Below, piece by piece: positions 45,046 through 53,986 of a stretch of DNA of 64,000 nt. Source of the stretch: JAYOEY01 sp038120295 (GTDB taxonomy: Bacteria > Pseudomonadota > Alphaproteobacteria > MPNO01 > UBA2964); the NCBI GenBank assembly GCA_038120295.1, contig JAYOLL010000007.1, positions 1 to 64,000 of the forward strand. The letters run 5' to 3'. Every line of letters begins with the position of its first letter. Within the stretch, counting starts at the first letter, position 1. The translations under genes were made by a program, and so were the position numbers. The notes below the pieces were generated by a model, which was given only the letters and a program-made list of their open reading frames with translations, was not told the DNA's origin and ran no database searches.

Positions 45046-45903
45046 TCACCGCTGGCAGCTTGGACAGAAGAATGTTGATCGCCCGCCCTGCAAAAGGCGT
45101 TTTACCGGTTTGCCGCAGCCAGGGCAGGGTTCGTTTTCCCGCCCGTAGACCCTGAAGGAATGCTGGAAATAACCGATTTCGCCCGTCGGTGCGACGTGAT
45201 CGCGGAGCGTCGAGCCGCCCGCCTCGATGGCCCGCGCCAGAACGTCCCTGATCGCCATCATCAGCCGTGCAGCGCGGACGGGACCCACCGTATGCGCGCT
45301 GCGCCGCGGAGAGATTCCCGCATCGAACAGCGCCTCGCAGACATAGATGTTTCCGAGCCCGGCGATCAGCCGCTGGTCGAGCAGGGCCGACTTGATGGGC
45401 GTTCGCCTTCCCTTCAGGAGACCGGCGAGCATCGGGCCGTCGAGCGCCGGGTCGAGCGGTTCCGGGCCGAGATGCCGCAACAGCGGGTGATCTGCGAGAG
45501 TCGACTCGTCTGAAAGATCCATCAGCCCGAAACGGCGCGGGTCGGAAAACCGGACCACCGTCCCGTTGCCGACTTCGAACACGATATGTTCGTGCTTGCC
45601 GCCGACGGAAACCTCATGCGTGAAACGCCCGGGTTGATCCGACCCGTCGAGCTGTTCGATCACCATCCGGCCCGACATGCCGAGATGTGCGATCAGCACC
45701 GTTCCATCGTCGAGCCGGAACAGCAGATACTTGGCGCGGCGATCGATCGCCTGCACGATGCGCCCGTTCAGCCGGTCGGCGAAACCGTCGGGAATCGGCC
45801 TCCGCAGATCGCCACGGCGAACCGTGACCCGGGAAATGGGTCTGCCTTCCATCACCGCCGCGAGGCTACGTCGGACGGTTTCGACTTCGGGAAGTTCGGG
45901 CAT
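45046..45903 (-). CDS. mutM: formamidopyrimidine-DNA glycosylase
   Basis: 285 residues from the ATG at 45903, which places the catalytic Pro2-Glu3 (MPELPEVETVRR) at the N-terminus; upstream in-frame starts would be inactive. Lys is in RRAKYLLF near residue 57. The helix-two-turn-helix and the C-terminal zinc finger C-x2-C...C-x2-C (CPGCGKP and FFCPSCQR) are complete. It excises 8-oxoguanine. It is divergent from ubiE across a region holding a 20-bp inverted repeat. Confidence 0.97.
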   Translation of the reverse strand: MPELPEVETVRRSLAAVMEGRPISRVTVRRGDLRRPIPDGFADRLNGRIVQAIDRRAKYLLFRLDDGTVLIAHLGMSGRMVIEQLDGSDQPGRFTHEVSVGGKHEHIVFEVGNGTVVRFSDPRRFGLMDLSDESTLADHPLLRHLGPEPLDPALDGPMLAGLLKGRRTPIKSALLDQRLIAGLGNIYVCEALFDAGISPRRSAHTVGPVRAARLMMAIRDVLARAIEAGGSTLRDHVAPTGEIGYFQHSFRVYGRENEPCPGCGKPVKRLLQGGRSTFFCPSCQR

Positions 45904-45940
45904 GGGGAACCGGTCGCCAGCTGTTTCTCTAACGCGATAT

Positions 45941-46018
45941 CGCTCCGGCCCTCTCCCCCGCCGGGCACCCACTGGAATACTGGCGTTGGGCGGCCTTGCG
46001 GGGGAGAGGGCCGGAGCG
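45941..46018. repeat. 78-bp element with perfect 20-bp inverted repeats (REP/MITE-like)
   Basis: The arms at 45941-45960 (CGCTCCGGCCCTCTCCCCCG) and 45999-46018 are perfect reverse complements around a 38-bp spacer, in the divergent mutM-ubiE region. Such GC-rich hairpins are common dispersed REP-like elements; transcript folding or termination is possible. Confidence 0.85.
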
Positions 46019-46071
46019 GTCTTTCATGACAAACGCTAGCCTGAATTTCCGCGCTCCGCTATTGTCGATGC

Positions 46072-46866
46072 ATGACAGGCACTTCCCCAGGATCAGAGAC
46101 CGACTTCGGTTTCCAGCGCGTCTCGCGCGAGGAGCATCGCGGGCTGGTCGGCGCGGTGTTCGACTCGGTCGCGGGGCGGTACGACCTGATGAACGATCTG
46201 ATGTCGGGAGGGCTGCACCGGCTGTGGAAACAGGCGCTGATCGACGTGCTGAACCCACGGCCCGGAATGCGGCTGATCGACGTCGCGGGCGGTACCGGCG
46301 ACATCGCCTTCCGGGCGCTCGACCGCGCGCTGCAAAGGGCGGAGGAACAGACCCCGGGCGCGACGGAGACGCCCGCCACCGCGACGATCTGCGACCCGAG
46401 CGAGTCGATGCTGGCGGTGGCGCGCGACCGCGCCATCGATTCAGGACGGCTGAGCGGCGTCGAATTCGTCTGTTCACCGGCGGAGTCCCTGCCGCTGGAC
46501 GACGCCGCCGCAACCGGCTGTACGATTTCCTTCGGACTGCGCAACGTGACCGACAGGCCAGCGGCGCTCGCCGAAATGCGTCGCGTGCTGGAGATCGGCG
46601 GCCATTTCCTGTGTCTCGAATTTTCCCCCGCCGTGCTGCCGGTCCTCGCGCCGCTTTACGATACCTATTCCTATCGGGTTCTGCCGTGGCTCGGCGAACG
46701 GGTCGCGGGAGATGCGGATTCGTACCGGTATCTGGCGGAAAGCATTCGTCGCTTCCCGGCGCCGGACGCGCTCGACGCAGAGTTGAAGACGGCCGGATTC
46801 GGCGCCATACGCCACCGTATGTTCTCGGGCGGGATCGTGGCTCTGCACACAGCCTGGCGCACCTGA
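46072..46866 (+). CDS. ubiE: ubiquinone/menaquinone biosynthesis C-methyltransferase
   Basis: 264 residues. Signature blocks are FDSVAGRYDLMNDLMSGGLH (residues 25-44), the SAM motif LIDVAGGTGDIAFRAL near 66 and S-F-G-L-R-N-V-T-D near 155. It methylates the C2 position of the benzoquinol ring. It lies 4 bp before ubiB, forming a ubiquinone pair. Confidence 0.97.
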   Translation: MTGTSPGSETDFGFQRVSREEHRGLVGAVFDSVAGRYDLMNDLMSGGLHRLWKQALIDVLNPRPGMRLIDVAGGTGDIAFRALDRALQRAEEQTPGATETPATATICDPSESMLAVARDRAIDSGRLSGVEFVCSPAESLPLDDAAATGCTISFGLRNVTDRPAALAEMRRVLEIGGHFLCLEFSPAVLPVLAPLYDTYSYRVLPWLGERVAGDADSYRYLAESIRRFPAPDALDAELKTAGFGAIRHRMFSGGIVALHTAWRT

Positions 46867-46870
46867 CGCC

Positions 46871-48436
46871 ATGACCCGCGGCCTCAGAAATATCGGGCGG
46901 CTGCTGTCCATCGCCCGGACACTCGCTCGCCATGATGCGCTGACGGTCATTGACGGACCCGGCGCGCGCAGCCGGCTTCTGGCGCAGCGCCTTCTGGCGG
47001 TCGGGACCAAACGGCCCAAAGGTCTCGCGGACATGCGGCCGGGCGAACGGCTTGCCACCGCGCTCCGGACACTGGGTCCCAGTTTCATCAAGCTGGGGCA
47101 GGCGCTTTCGGTACGCGCCGACCTTGTGGGCGACGAAATCGCGGATGACCTCTCCTCTCTTCAGGACCAGCTGCCGCCCTTTCCGGCGGATCAGGCGCGC
47201 CGGACCATCGAGGAAGAGTTCGGGAAACCGCTGGATACCCTGTTCTCCGCATTTGACGACGAGCCGGTCGCCGCCGCCTCGATCGCGCAGGTGCATTTTG
47301 CCATCACGTCCGACGGGGGCGGAGAGGGCGACGGGAAAGAGGTTGCGGTCAAGATCCTGCGGCCGGGCATCGAACAGGCCTTCGCACGCGATCTCGACCT
47401 GTTGCGCTGGCTGGCGGAGACAGCCGAGCGGCGCGCACCGCATCTGCAACGACTGCGGCCCGTCGACGTCATCGAAACGCTGGCGCGCTCGGTCGCCGAG
47501 GAGATGGATTTGCGGCTCGAGGCCGCGGCGGGCGACGAGCTGCGCGAAAATTTCGGAGAGGATCCCACCTTCCGGATTCCCGCGATGGACTGGACCCGCA
47601 CCGGGCGACGCGTGCTCACAGTCGAGCGCATATCCGGGACACCGATCGACGAGCCCGAGCGGCTGTCCGGGCAGGGGCACGATCCCGAAACGCTGGTCGC
47701 CAATATGGCGCGTGCTTTCTTTCTGCAGGTTTTTCGCGACGGGTTCTTTCACGCCGATCTGCATCCGGGCAATTTGCTGGTAGCGGAAGACGGTGCGATC
47801 CAGGCGATCGATTTCGGGATCACGGGCAGGCTCGACAGGCAGACGCGGCATTATCTCGCCGAGATGCTGGCGGGTTTCCTGTCGGGCGATTACAGAAGGG
47901 TTGCGGACGTTCACATCCGGGCCGGTTACGTGCCCGCGCACCAGTCACGTGAGGCGTTCGCCCAGGCGGCGCGCTCGATCGCCGAGCCGATCCTGGGCCT
48001 GCCGCTGCGCGATATTTCTCTGGCGCGGCTGCTGGCGCAGCTTTTCCGCATCACCGAGCGGTTCGAGATGGAGACACAGCCGCAACTCCTCTTGCTTCAG
48101 AAGACCATGCTGGTGGCCGAAGGGGTCGGGCGAAAGTTGTGCCCCGATACCAACATGTGGGAGCTGGCTCGGCCCTTGATCGAGGACTGGATGCAGGACG
48201 AGATGACAGTCGAGGCGCGGGCCGCAGAGGCGATGGACGAGGCGGGACGTCTGATCGAACGGCTGCCGCATATCGTCTCCGCGATGGGCGAGGCCGCCGA
48301 ACGGCTCACCCGCGACGGGATCCGCCTTGACCCTGCGACGCTGGAAGCGCTGGCCGGAAACAGGCACCGCCAGGCCCGCTGGCCGCTCTGGGCAGGCGCG
48401 GCGGTGATCGTCGGGCTGGTTATCGCGGTTCTGTAA
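46871..48436 (+). CDS. ubiB: ubiquinone biosynthesis protein UbiB (ADCK/ABC1-type atypical kinase)
   Basis: 521 residues. The ABC1-family KxGQ motif is LGPSFIKLGQALSVRADLV near residue 75. Kinase-like motifs follow: AAASIAQVHFA, the EMDLRLEAA region, FFHADLHPGNLL near 297, and AIDFGITGRL. A single C-terminal membrane helix (LWAGAAVIVGLVIAVL) anchors it. It supports Q biosynthesis, likely as an ATPase for lipid handling. It sits directly behind ubiE. Confidence 0.97.
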   Translation: MTRGLRNIGRLLSIARTLARHDALTVIDGPGARSRLLAQRLLAVGTKRPKGLADMRPGERLATALRTLGPSFIKLGQALSVRADLVGDEIADDLSSLQDQLPPFPADQARRTIEEEFGKPLDTLFSAFDDEPVAAASIAQVHFAITSDGGGEGDGKEVAVKILRPGIEQAFARDLDLLRWLAETAERRAPHLQRLRPVDVIETLARSVAEEMDLRLEAAAGDELRENFGEDPTFRIPAMDWTRTGRRVLTVERISGTPIDEPERLSGQGHDPETLVANMARAFFLQVFRDGFFHADLHPGNLLVAEDGAIQAIDFGITGRLDRQTRHYLAEMLAGFLSGDYRRVADVHIRAGYVPAHQSREAFAQAARSIAEPILGLPLRDISLARLLAQLFRITERFEMETQPQLLLLQKTMLVAEGVGRKLCPDTNMWELARPLIEDWMQDEMTVEARAAEAMDEAGRLIERLPHIVSAMGEAAERLTRDGIRLDPATLEALAGNRHRQARWPLWAGAAVIVGLVIAVL

Positions 48437-48452
48437 GAGCGGCGCTGTAAGA

Positions 48453-49308
48453 ATGCAGGTCAGGCGGCTCGAGGCGCCGTTCGGGGCGGAAATTCTGGGA
48501 CTCGATCTCGCGCAGCCGCTCGACGCCGGGACAAGAGAAGCCGTCAACGACGCTTTTGTCGACAACATCGTGCTGGTATTCCGCAACCAGTCCTTTCCAA
48601 CACTCGACGATTTCCTCGCCGCCGCGCGAAATCTGGGAGAGCCGATGCCGCCCGTCACCGCGACATACCGGCTTCCGGAATACGATGCGATCGAAGAGCT
48701 GATCAACAGCGCGACCGACCCCAGAACCGGCGAAGAAGCGCCGTTAATGCGGGGGGGGCAGCTGGCATACCGACCATTCGAACCTCGCCGAACCGCCCAA
48801 GGCGACCACGCTCTACGCCATCGATCTGCCGCCCAGCGGCGGCGGCAATACCGAGTTCACCTCGATGGTCATGGCGTACGAGGCGTTGCCCGCCGACCTG
48901 AAGGCCAGAATATGGGGCAGAAAGTCGTTTCAGGCCTATATTTCGCGCCGCGCGCCGCGCAGACTGCTGAGCCGCACGGAAGAGGAACGCAAAGGCAGCG
49001 ACGGCGTCTGGCAACCGCTGGTCCGCCGCCACCCGGAAACCGGACGGGATGCGCTCTACCTGAACCCGATGCGCTGCGACGCGGTCGAGGGCATGACGGA
49101 AGCAGAGGGAGATACGCTGCTGGATGCGCTCTACGCCCATTGCGACGATTCGCGCTTCCGCTACAGCCACGAATGGCGACAGGGCGATATGCTGATCTGG
49201 GACAACCGCGCCGCGCTGCACCAGGCGACCCCGGTCAGCGTGCCGGGCGAGTGCCGCTACATGCATCGCATCATGCTGAAAGGCGACGCACCGATTATGG
49301 CTGGATAG
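48453..49308 (+). pseudogene. TauD/TfdA-family 2-oxoglutarate dioxygenase, frameshifted in a G tract
   Basis: The gene opens MQVRRLEAPFGAEILGLDL, as taurine and 2,4-D dioxygenases do. At the 8-G tract (48751-48758) the frame breaks. Deleting one G joins both parts into 284 residues. The iron ligands then appear as H105 and D107 in WHTDHS and distal H256 in AALHQATPV, with R272 for 2-oxoglutarate in YMHRIML. Without the correction the downstream half has no natural start. It may be a sequencing error or a true inactivation. The VOC gene follows 10 bp later. Confidence 0.82.
48751..48758. repeat. eight-G homopolymer at the TauD frameshift
   Basis: Seven G would keep the dioxygenase frame open (R-G-G-S-W-H-T-D); eight G breaks it. 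Such tracts are error prone in sequencing and slippage prone in cells. Confidence 0.9.
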
Positions 49309-49318
49309 GGAGGGATCC

Positions 49319-49744
49319 ATGGAACAGAGGCTGAGCCTGATCACGCTGGGCGTCGCCGATCTCGACCGGGCGATTGCGTTTTACGAAGCGCTCGGCTGGA
49401 AGCGGTCGGTCCGCGACGCGCCGGGCGCGGCCTTTTTCCAGACAGGTTCCATCGCGTTCGGGCTTTATCCGCGCGACGCGCTCGCCGACGATGCGACAGT
49501 CAACGCCGACGGGAGCGGGTTTCGGGGGTTTGCGCTGGCCCATAACGCGCGGGAAAAAGGCGATGTCGACGCGCTGCTGTCCGAAGCGGTAGCGGCCGGT
49601 GGGACCCTCGTCAAACAGGCTGAAGAGGTCTTCTGGGGCGGATATTCGGGCTATTTCGCCGATCCGGACGGGTTTCTGTGGGAAATAGCCTGGAATCCGG
49701 GATTCGAGATCGCCGAGGACGGCGCGATCCGCCTGCCGGACTGA
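49319..49744 (+). CDS. VOC-superfamily (glyoxalase/bleomycin resistance-like) protein
   Basis: 141 residues with paired beta-alpha-beta-beta-beta units. The N-terminus is LITLGVADLDRAIAFYEALGW and the end is GYFADPDGFLWEIAWNP, carrying the typical E metal ligand. The usual first-strand His is replaced (S-L-I-T-L-G). Substrate unknown. It is encoded immediately behind the TauD-type gene and both sit between ubiB and coaBC, where related genomes often lack them. Confidence 0.88.
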   Translation: MEQRLSLITLGVADLDRAIAFYEALGWKRSVRDAPGAAFFQTGSIAFGLYPRDALADDATVNADGSGFRGFALAHNAREKGDVDALLSEAVAAGGTLVKQAEEVFWGGYSGYFADPDGFLWEIAWNPGFEIAEDGAIRLPD

Positions 49745-49833
49745 GCAGCCTGCTGGGTCCTGCCTCAATTCTTGCTTTGGGCATCGCCGAACACTAGGTT
49801 AAGCCCGTCTTTTCAACGGATTGCGCTATTTCA

Positions 49834-51051
49834 ATGCTGGAAGGCAAACGCATATTGCTGATCGTCTCCGGCGGCATCGCGGCCTACAAGTGCCTCGAGC
49901 TGATCCGAAGGCTGCGCGAACGCGGCGCCGCCGTTCGCTGCGTGACCACAAAGGCTGCGGAACAGTTCGTGACGCCTTTGTCGCTGTCCGCGCTATCGGG
50001 CGACAGGGTTTACGGCGATATCTTTTCGCTCACCGACGAGCACGAGATGGGCCACATCCAGCTGTCGCGCGACGCCGATTTGCTGGTCGTCGTGCCGGCC
50101 ACCGCCAATATTCTCGCCCGCATGGCGCAGGGCATCGCCGACGACCTGGCGACCACCGTGCTGCTGGCGACCGACAAGGACGTGATGGCGGCGCCGTCGA
50201 TGAATGTCCGCATGTGGGAACATTCGGCGACCTGCGCCAATCTCGAAATATTGCGCGACCGCGGCGTCCGGCTGATCGGCCCGGTCGAGGGCGACATGGC
50301 GTGCGGCGAATACGGCGAGGGCCGCATGTCGGAACCCGCCGAGATCGCCGATGCGATCGAAAGCTATTTCGCAAACGCGGGCAGACTCGCGGGACGGCGC
50401 GCGCTGGTCACCAGCGGCCCGACGCATGAGCCCATCGATCCGGTGCGCTATATCGCCAACCGCTCGTCCGGCAAGCAGGGCCATGCCATCGCAGCCGCGC
50501 TGGCGCGGTTCGGCGCGGAAACGACGCTGGTGACCGGCCCGACCGCCGAGCGCGACCCGGACGGTGTTTCGGTCGTGCATGTGGAAACGGCGCGGCAGAT
50601 GCTGGACGCCTGCCGCGCGGCGCTGCCGGCGGACATCGCGGTTTGCGCCGCCGCCGTCTCCGACTGGCGACCCGACGCGGAAGCGGAGGCGAAGATCAAG
50701 AAGAACGGAGCGCCGCCTTCCCTGACGCTGACCGAGAACCCCGACATTCTGCGGAGCCTGTCGGAAGCCGGCAACGAACGCCCGCGCCTCGTGATCGGAT
50801 TCGCAGCCGAAACCGGCGATGTCGTCGCGAAAGCCGTGCCGAAACGGGACGCCAAGGGCTGCGACTGGATCGTCGCCAACGACGTGTCACCCGGCACCGG
50901 AACGTTCGGCGGCAATGACAACACGGTCCACCTTATCACCGGCGATGGCGTCGAAGACTGGCCGCCTATGCCGAAAGCAGCGGTGGCGGAAAGGCTGGCG
51001 GAGCGCATCGCGGACACGATTGGACCGGCGGGCGCAGGCGGTGCGAAATGA
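49834..51051 (+). CDS. coaBC: bifunctional phosphopantothenoylcysteine decarboxylase / phosphopantothenate-cysteine ligase
   Basis: 405 residues. The CoaC flavoprotein half has LIVSGGIAAYKCLELI near residue 10, the catalytic His in MGHIQLSR near 73, APSMNVRMWEH near 127 and the Cys in GDMACGEYGEGRM near 155. The CoaB half starts near 185 (ALVTSGPTHEPIDPVRYI) and has AKIKKNG near 290. It performs two steps from phosphopantothenate to phosphopantetheine. Its stop overlaps the dut start (51048-51051). Confidence 0.97.
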   Translation: MLEGKRILLIVSGGIAAYKCLELIRRLRERGAAVRCVTTKAAEQFVTPLSLSALSGDRVYGDIFSLTDEHEMGHIQLSRDADLLVVVPATANILARMAQGIADDLATTVLLATDKDVMAAPSMNVRMWEHSATCANLEILRDRGVRLIGPVEGDMACGEYGEGRMSEPAEIADAIESYFANAGRLAGRRALVTSGPTHEPIDPVRYIANRSSGKQGHAIAAALARFGAETTLVTGPTAERDPDGVSVVHVETARQMLDACRAALPADIAVCAAAVSDWRPDAEAEAKIKKNGAPPSLTLTENPDILRSLSEAGNERPRLVIGFAAETGDVVAKAVPKRDAKGCDWIVANDVSPGTGTFGGNDNTVHLITGDGVEDWPPMPKAAVAERLAERIADTIGPAGAGGAK

Positions 51052-51497
51052 CAGTCACGGTTTCCGTCCAGAGGCTTCCGCACAACACGGACCTGCCGCT
51101 CCCGGCATACGAAACGGCCGCCGCCGCCGGGATGGATTTGCCCGCCGCGGTGGAGGAAGACCTGATCGTTGAGCCCGGCGCGCGCGCGCTGGTGCCGACC
51201 GGGCTCGCCATTGCACTGCCCGAGGGTTACGAGGCGCAGATCAGGCCGCGCTCCGGCCTCGCCGCCCGGGACGGCGTGACAGTGCTGAATACGCCGGGCA
51301 CGGTGGATCCGGATTATCGCGGCGAGGTGAAGGTGATCCTGATCAATCTGGGCGATGCGCCTTTCACGATCACCCGCGGCATGCGGATCGCGCAGATGGT
51401 GATCGCGCCGGTGACGCAGGCGAAGATGGTCGAGACCGACACGCTGCCGGAAACAGAACGCGGCGCGGGCGGGTTCGGTTCCACCGGCACGGGCTGA
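51048..51497 (+). CDS. dut: dUTP diphosphatase
   Basis: 149 residues with the five trimeric dUTPase motifs: A-G-M-D-L near residue 24, PRSGLAAR near 65, NTPGTVDPDYRGE near 83, RIAQMVIAPV near 112 and RGAGGFGSTG at the C-terminus. It hydrolyses dUTP to dUMP, which both limits uracil in DNA and completes the Dcd route. Translationally coupled to coaBC by a 4-bp overlap. Confidence 0.98.
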   Translation: MTVTVSVQRLPHNTDLPLPAYETAAAAGMDLPAAVEEDLIVEPGARALVPTGLAIALPEGYEAQIRPRSGLAARDGVTVLNTPGTVDPDYRGEVKVILINLGDAPFTITRGMRIAQMVIAPVTQAKMVETDTLPETERGAGGFGSTGTG

Positions 51498-51501
51498 ATT
51501 C

Positions 51502-52314
51502 ATGGATTTCACCGAAGAGCAGCTTCAGCGCTACGCGCGCCATATCGTCCTGCCCGAGGTCGGCGGCATCGGCCAGGAGAAGCTGCTGAACGCGAAGGTG
51601 CTGGTGGTCGGCGCGGGCGGGCTGGGAGCGCCCCTGCTGCTTTATCTGGCGGCGGCGGGTATCGGCACGCTGGGCGCGGTCGATAACGACACGGTCGATC
51701 TGTCGAATCTGCAGCGGCAGGTGATCCACGGCACCGGCGACATCGGCAGGCCTAAGGTCGAGAGCGCCGCCGAGACCGTGCGTGCGGTCAATCCGGATAT
51801 CGATTTCCGTCCCCATGCGATGCGGCTCGATGCAAGCAATATCCTGGAGGTCATAGGGGATTACGACATCGTCGCCGACGGCACCGACAATTTCGCAACG
51901 CGGTTCCTGGTCGCGGACGCCTGCCATCTGGCCGGCAGGACACTTGTATCCGCCGCAATCCTGCGCTTCGAGGGTCAGCTTTCGACCTTCAAGTCGCATC
52001 TGGGACCGGACTACCCCTGCTATCGCTGTCTCTATCGCGAGGCCCCGCCGGAAGGTCTCGTACCGAGCTGTTCGGAGGGCGGCGTGTTCGGCGCGCTGGC
52101 CGGCGTCATGGGATCGCTGCAGGCGGTCGAGATCCTGAAAGAAGCGATGGGCGTCGGCGAGTCGATGGCCGGGCGGCTGATGCTGTATGACGCGCTTGGC
52201 GCCGATTTCCGCACCATTCGCATCCGCCGCGACCCGGATTGTGCGCTTTGCGGCGACGCCGCGTCAATCCGGGACCTGTCGGCGCATATTGGCCTGACGC
52301 CGGAACCCGCATGA
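51502..52314 (+). CDS. moeB: ThiF/MoeB-type adenylyltransferase (molybdopterin-synthase adenylyltransferase)
   Basis: 270 residues. The ATP-binding motif GAGGLGAPLLLYLAAAG lies near residue 37, followed by DNDTVDLSNLQRQ. Zinc ligands are the pairs CYRC and CALC near residues 174 and 249. It adenylates the C-terminal glycine of a sulfur carrier (MoaD or ThiS type). It follows dut by 4 bp and precedes a DsrE-like gene by 10 bp. The MoeB versus ThiF choice rests on length and placement. Confidence 0.9.
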   Translation: MDFTEEQLQRYARHIVLPEVGGIGQEKLLNAKVLVVGAGGLGAPLLLYLAAAGIGTLGAVDNDTVDLSNLQRQVIHGTGDIGRPKVESAAETVRAVNPDIDFRPHAMRLDASNILEVIGDYDIVADGTDNFATRFLVADACHLAGRTLVSAAILRFEGQLSTFKSHLGPDYPCYRCLYREAPPEGLVPSCSEGGVFGALAGVMGSLQAVEILKEAMGVGESMAGRLMLYDALGADFRTIRIRRDPDCALCGDAASIRDLSAHIGLTPEPA

Positions 52315-52324
52315 TGCGGCCCGC

Positions 52325-52768
52325 ATGACCGAAGCAGAAAAGGGCCGGCTGTCGCTGATCGTTTTTTCCGGCGATTACGACCGGGTGCATTACGCCCTGG
52401 CGATGGCCGCGGCATCTGTCGCAACCGCGCGACCGGTCACGCTACTGTTCACCATGGGCGCAGTCCGCGCACTGGCGGGGCCCGACTCAGACGGGATACC
52501 GGGCTGGGCCGCGCTCAGCCCGTCGAACAACGGACAGGATCCTGCGAGCAGGGACGCGGCGCACGCCGCTTCAGGCGTCGCCACACTGGAAGAAATGTTC
52601 GATGCCTGCGCGGAGCTGGGCGCAATCTTTCAGGTCTGCGAGATGGGGATGACAGCAGAAGGCATCGCGCATGAAGATCTGCGCATGGACCTGAATATCG
52701 CGCCCGGCGGGCTGGTCGGTTTCCTCGCCGAGGCGGAACGCGACGGCGGGCAGGTCGTGTTTATCTGA
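52325..52768 (+). CDS. DsrE/DsrF-like family protein
   Basis: 147 residues with the DsrE fold cues: LIVFSGDYDRVHYALAMAAAS, a ligand-loop VTLLFTMGAVRAL near residue 40, and a Cys in FDACAELGAIFQVCEMGM near 97-110. Related proteins bind or move sulfur. The placement after moeB agrees with a sulfur-transfer role. It is probably the last gene of the coaBC-dut-moeB run. Confidence 0.8.
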   Translation: MTEAEKGRLSLIVFSGDYDRVHYALAMAAASVATARPVTLLFTMGAVRALAGPDSDGIPGWAALSPSNNGQDPASRDAAHAASGVATLEEMFDACAELGAIFQVCEMGMTAEGIAHEDLRMDLNIAPGGLVGFLAEAERDGGQVVFI

Positions 52769-52788
52769 CCCTTCCAACCCGAAGTCCA

Positions 52789-52810
52789 CGGGAATTGTAG
52801 TGGATTCCCG
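52789..52810. terminator. weak inverted repeat after the DsrE-like gene
   Basis: Stem CGGGAAT / ATTCCCG with an 8-nt loop, 21 bp after the DsrE-like stop. No T run follows, so it could be an operator or mRNA hairpin instead of a terminator. Confidence 0.3.
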
Positions 52811-52884
52811 CGCCCCAATCTGTTTTGCTTCCACCGTGGCGGCGATCACCGACCGCGAACAAAAAAATATTGAGGAGGCAGATT

Positions 52885-53934
52885 ATGAGAAAAGCAGTTT
52901 CAACCGCCCTGGCGAGTGTTCTCGCCCTGGGCGTTGCAGGCATGTCGGGAAGCGCTCTGGCGCAGGATGTCGCCGGCGTCTACAAGGACCACACGGTCAC
53001 CATCCTCGTCGGGTACGGCGCGGGAGGCACGTACGGCCGCACGTCGCTGCTGCTCAGCGAACATCTGGGCAAGTATGTACCCGGAAACCCCAGCGTGGTG
53101 GTTCAGCACATGCCCGGCGCAGGCGGGCTCAAGGCAGCCAACTATTTCTACAACGTCGCACCGAAGCACGGGCACAATCTTCTGATGCCGCCGGAAATGA
53201 CCATCGCGTCGGAGCTTCTGCGGCCCAAGAAGGTAAAATACAAATCGAAGGATTTTACCTGGCTGGGCCGCGTGTTCGGACTGAACAGCACACTCGTCGT
53301 TCGCCGGGATTCAGGCGTCACCAAAGTCGAAGACCTGAAGAACAGGTCAATAGTCGTGTCCTCAAGCGGCAAGGGCTCTCCGACCTATCTCGTTCCGGCG
53401 GCTCTCAACGCCCTGTTCGGCGCCAAGCTCAAGATCGTTACCGGCTACTCCGGTTCGCGCAAGGCGCAGCTTGCAGTGGAGCAGCGCGAGGTCGACGGGC
53501 TGTCGGTCGGCTGGACGGTATGGATTTCCGCCAAGCCGGACTGGTTCAAGGGCGGCGATAAATCTTATGCCCTGCCCCTGGTTCAGAACGGGTTCAAGCC
53601 CCGCAAGGAAATCGCCCATGTGCCGATGCTGCGGAGCCTGATCAAGGACAAGAAGGACCTCGCGGTCGCCAACATACTCGCCTCCGCATCACTGATCGGT
53701 CGTGGGCTCGTACTGCCGCCGGGCGCTCCGACAGAACTGGTCGAACCGCTGCGCTCTGCATTCGACAAAACCGTTGCCGACGCGAAGTTTGTCGAGGGTG
53801 CAAAACGTCGCGGACTGCAGGTCGACCCGTCGACCGGCGCAGAAGTCCAGCAGATCGTCGATGAGCTTATGGCGACCCCCGTGGACCAGGTAAAGCGGGC
53901 GCGGAAGATCATCTTCGGCGACGTTAAATCCTGA
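52885..53934 (+). CDS. Bug/TctC-type tripartite tricarboxylate transporter substrate-binding protein
   Basis: 349 residues from the ATG at 52885, which has GAGGAG upstream. A signal peptide (STALASVLALGVAGMSGSALAQ) is cleaved near residue 26, exporting it to the periplasm. The domain contains TVTILVGYGAGGTYG, VVVQHMPGAGGLKAANY and a large C-terminal lobe as in Bug proteins. It binds a small organic acid or similar ligand. The membrane parts TctA and TctB are not in the window. A strong terminator follows. Confidence 0.9.
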   Translation: MRKAVSTALASVLALGVAGMSGSALAQDVAGVYKDHTVTILVGYGAGGTYGRTSLLLSEHLGKYVPGNPSVVVQHMPGAGGLKAANYFYNVAPKHGHNLLMPPEMTIASELLRPKKVKYKSKDFTWLGRVFGLNSTLVVRRDSGVTKVEDLKNRSIVVSSSGKGSPTYLVPAALNALFGAKLKIVTGYSGSRKAQLAVEQREVDGLSVGWTVWISAKPDWFKGGDKSYALPLVQNGFKPRKEIAHVPMLRSLIKDKKDLAVANILASASLIGRGLVLPPGAPTELVEPLRSAFDKTVADAKFVEGAKRRGLQVDPSTGAEVQQIVDELMATPVDQVKRARKIIFGDVKS

Positions 53935-53955
53935 CAGTTCCGCATTTCGCATGCG

Positions 53956-53986
53956 AAAAGGCCGGGGCCATACCCCGGCCTTTTTT
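53956..53986. terminator. bidirectional rho-independent terminator
   Basis: The 8-bp stem GGCCGGGG / CCCCGGCC with loop CCATA is flanked by AAAA on the left and TTTTTT on the right (53981-53986). It ends the binding-protein transcript from the left and the 2-hydroxyacid dehydrogenase transcript from the right, whose stop codon overlaps the T run. Confidence 0.92.
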
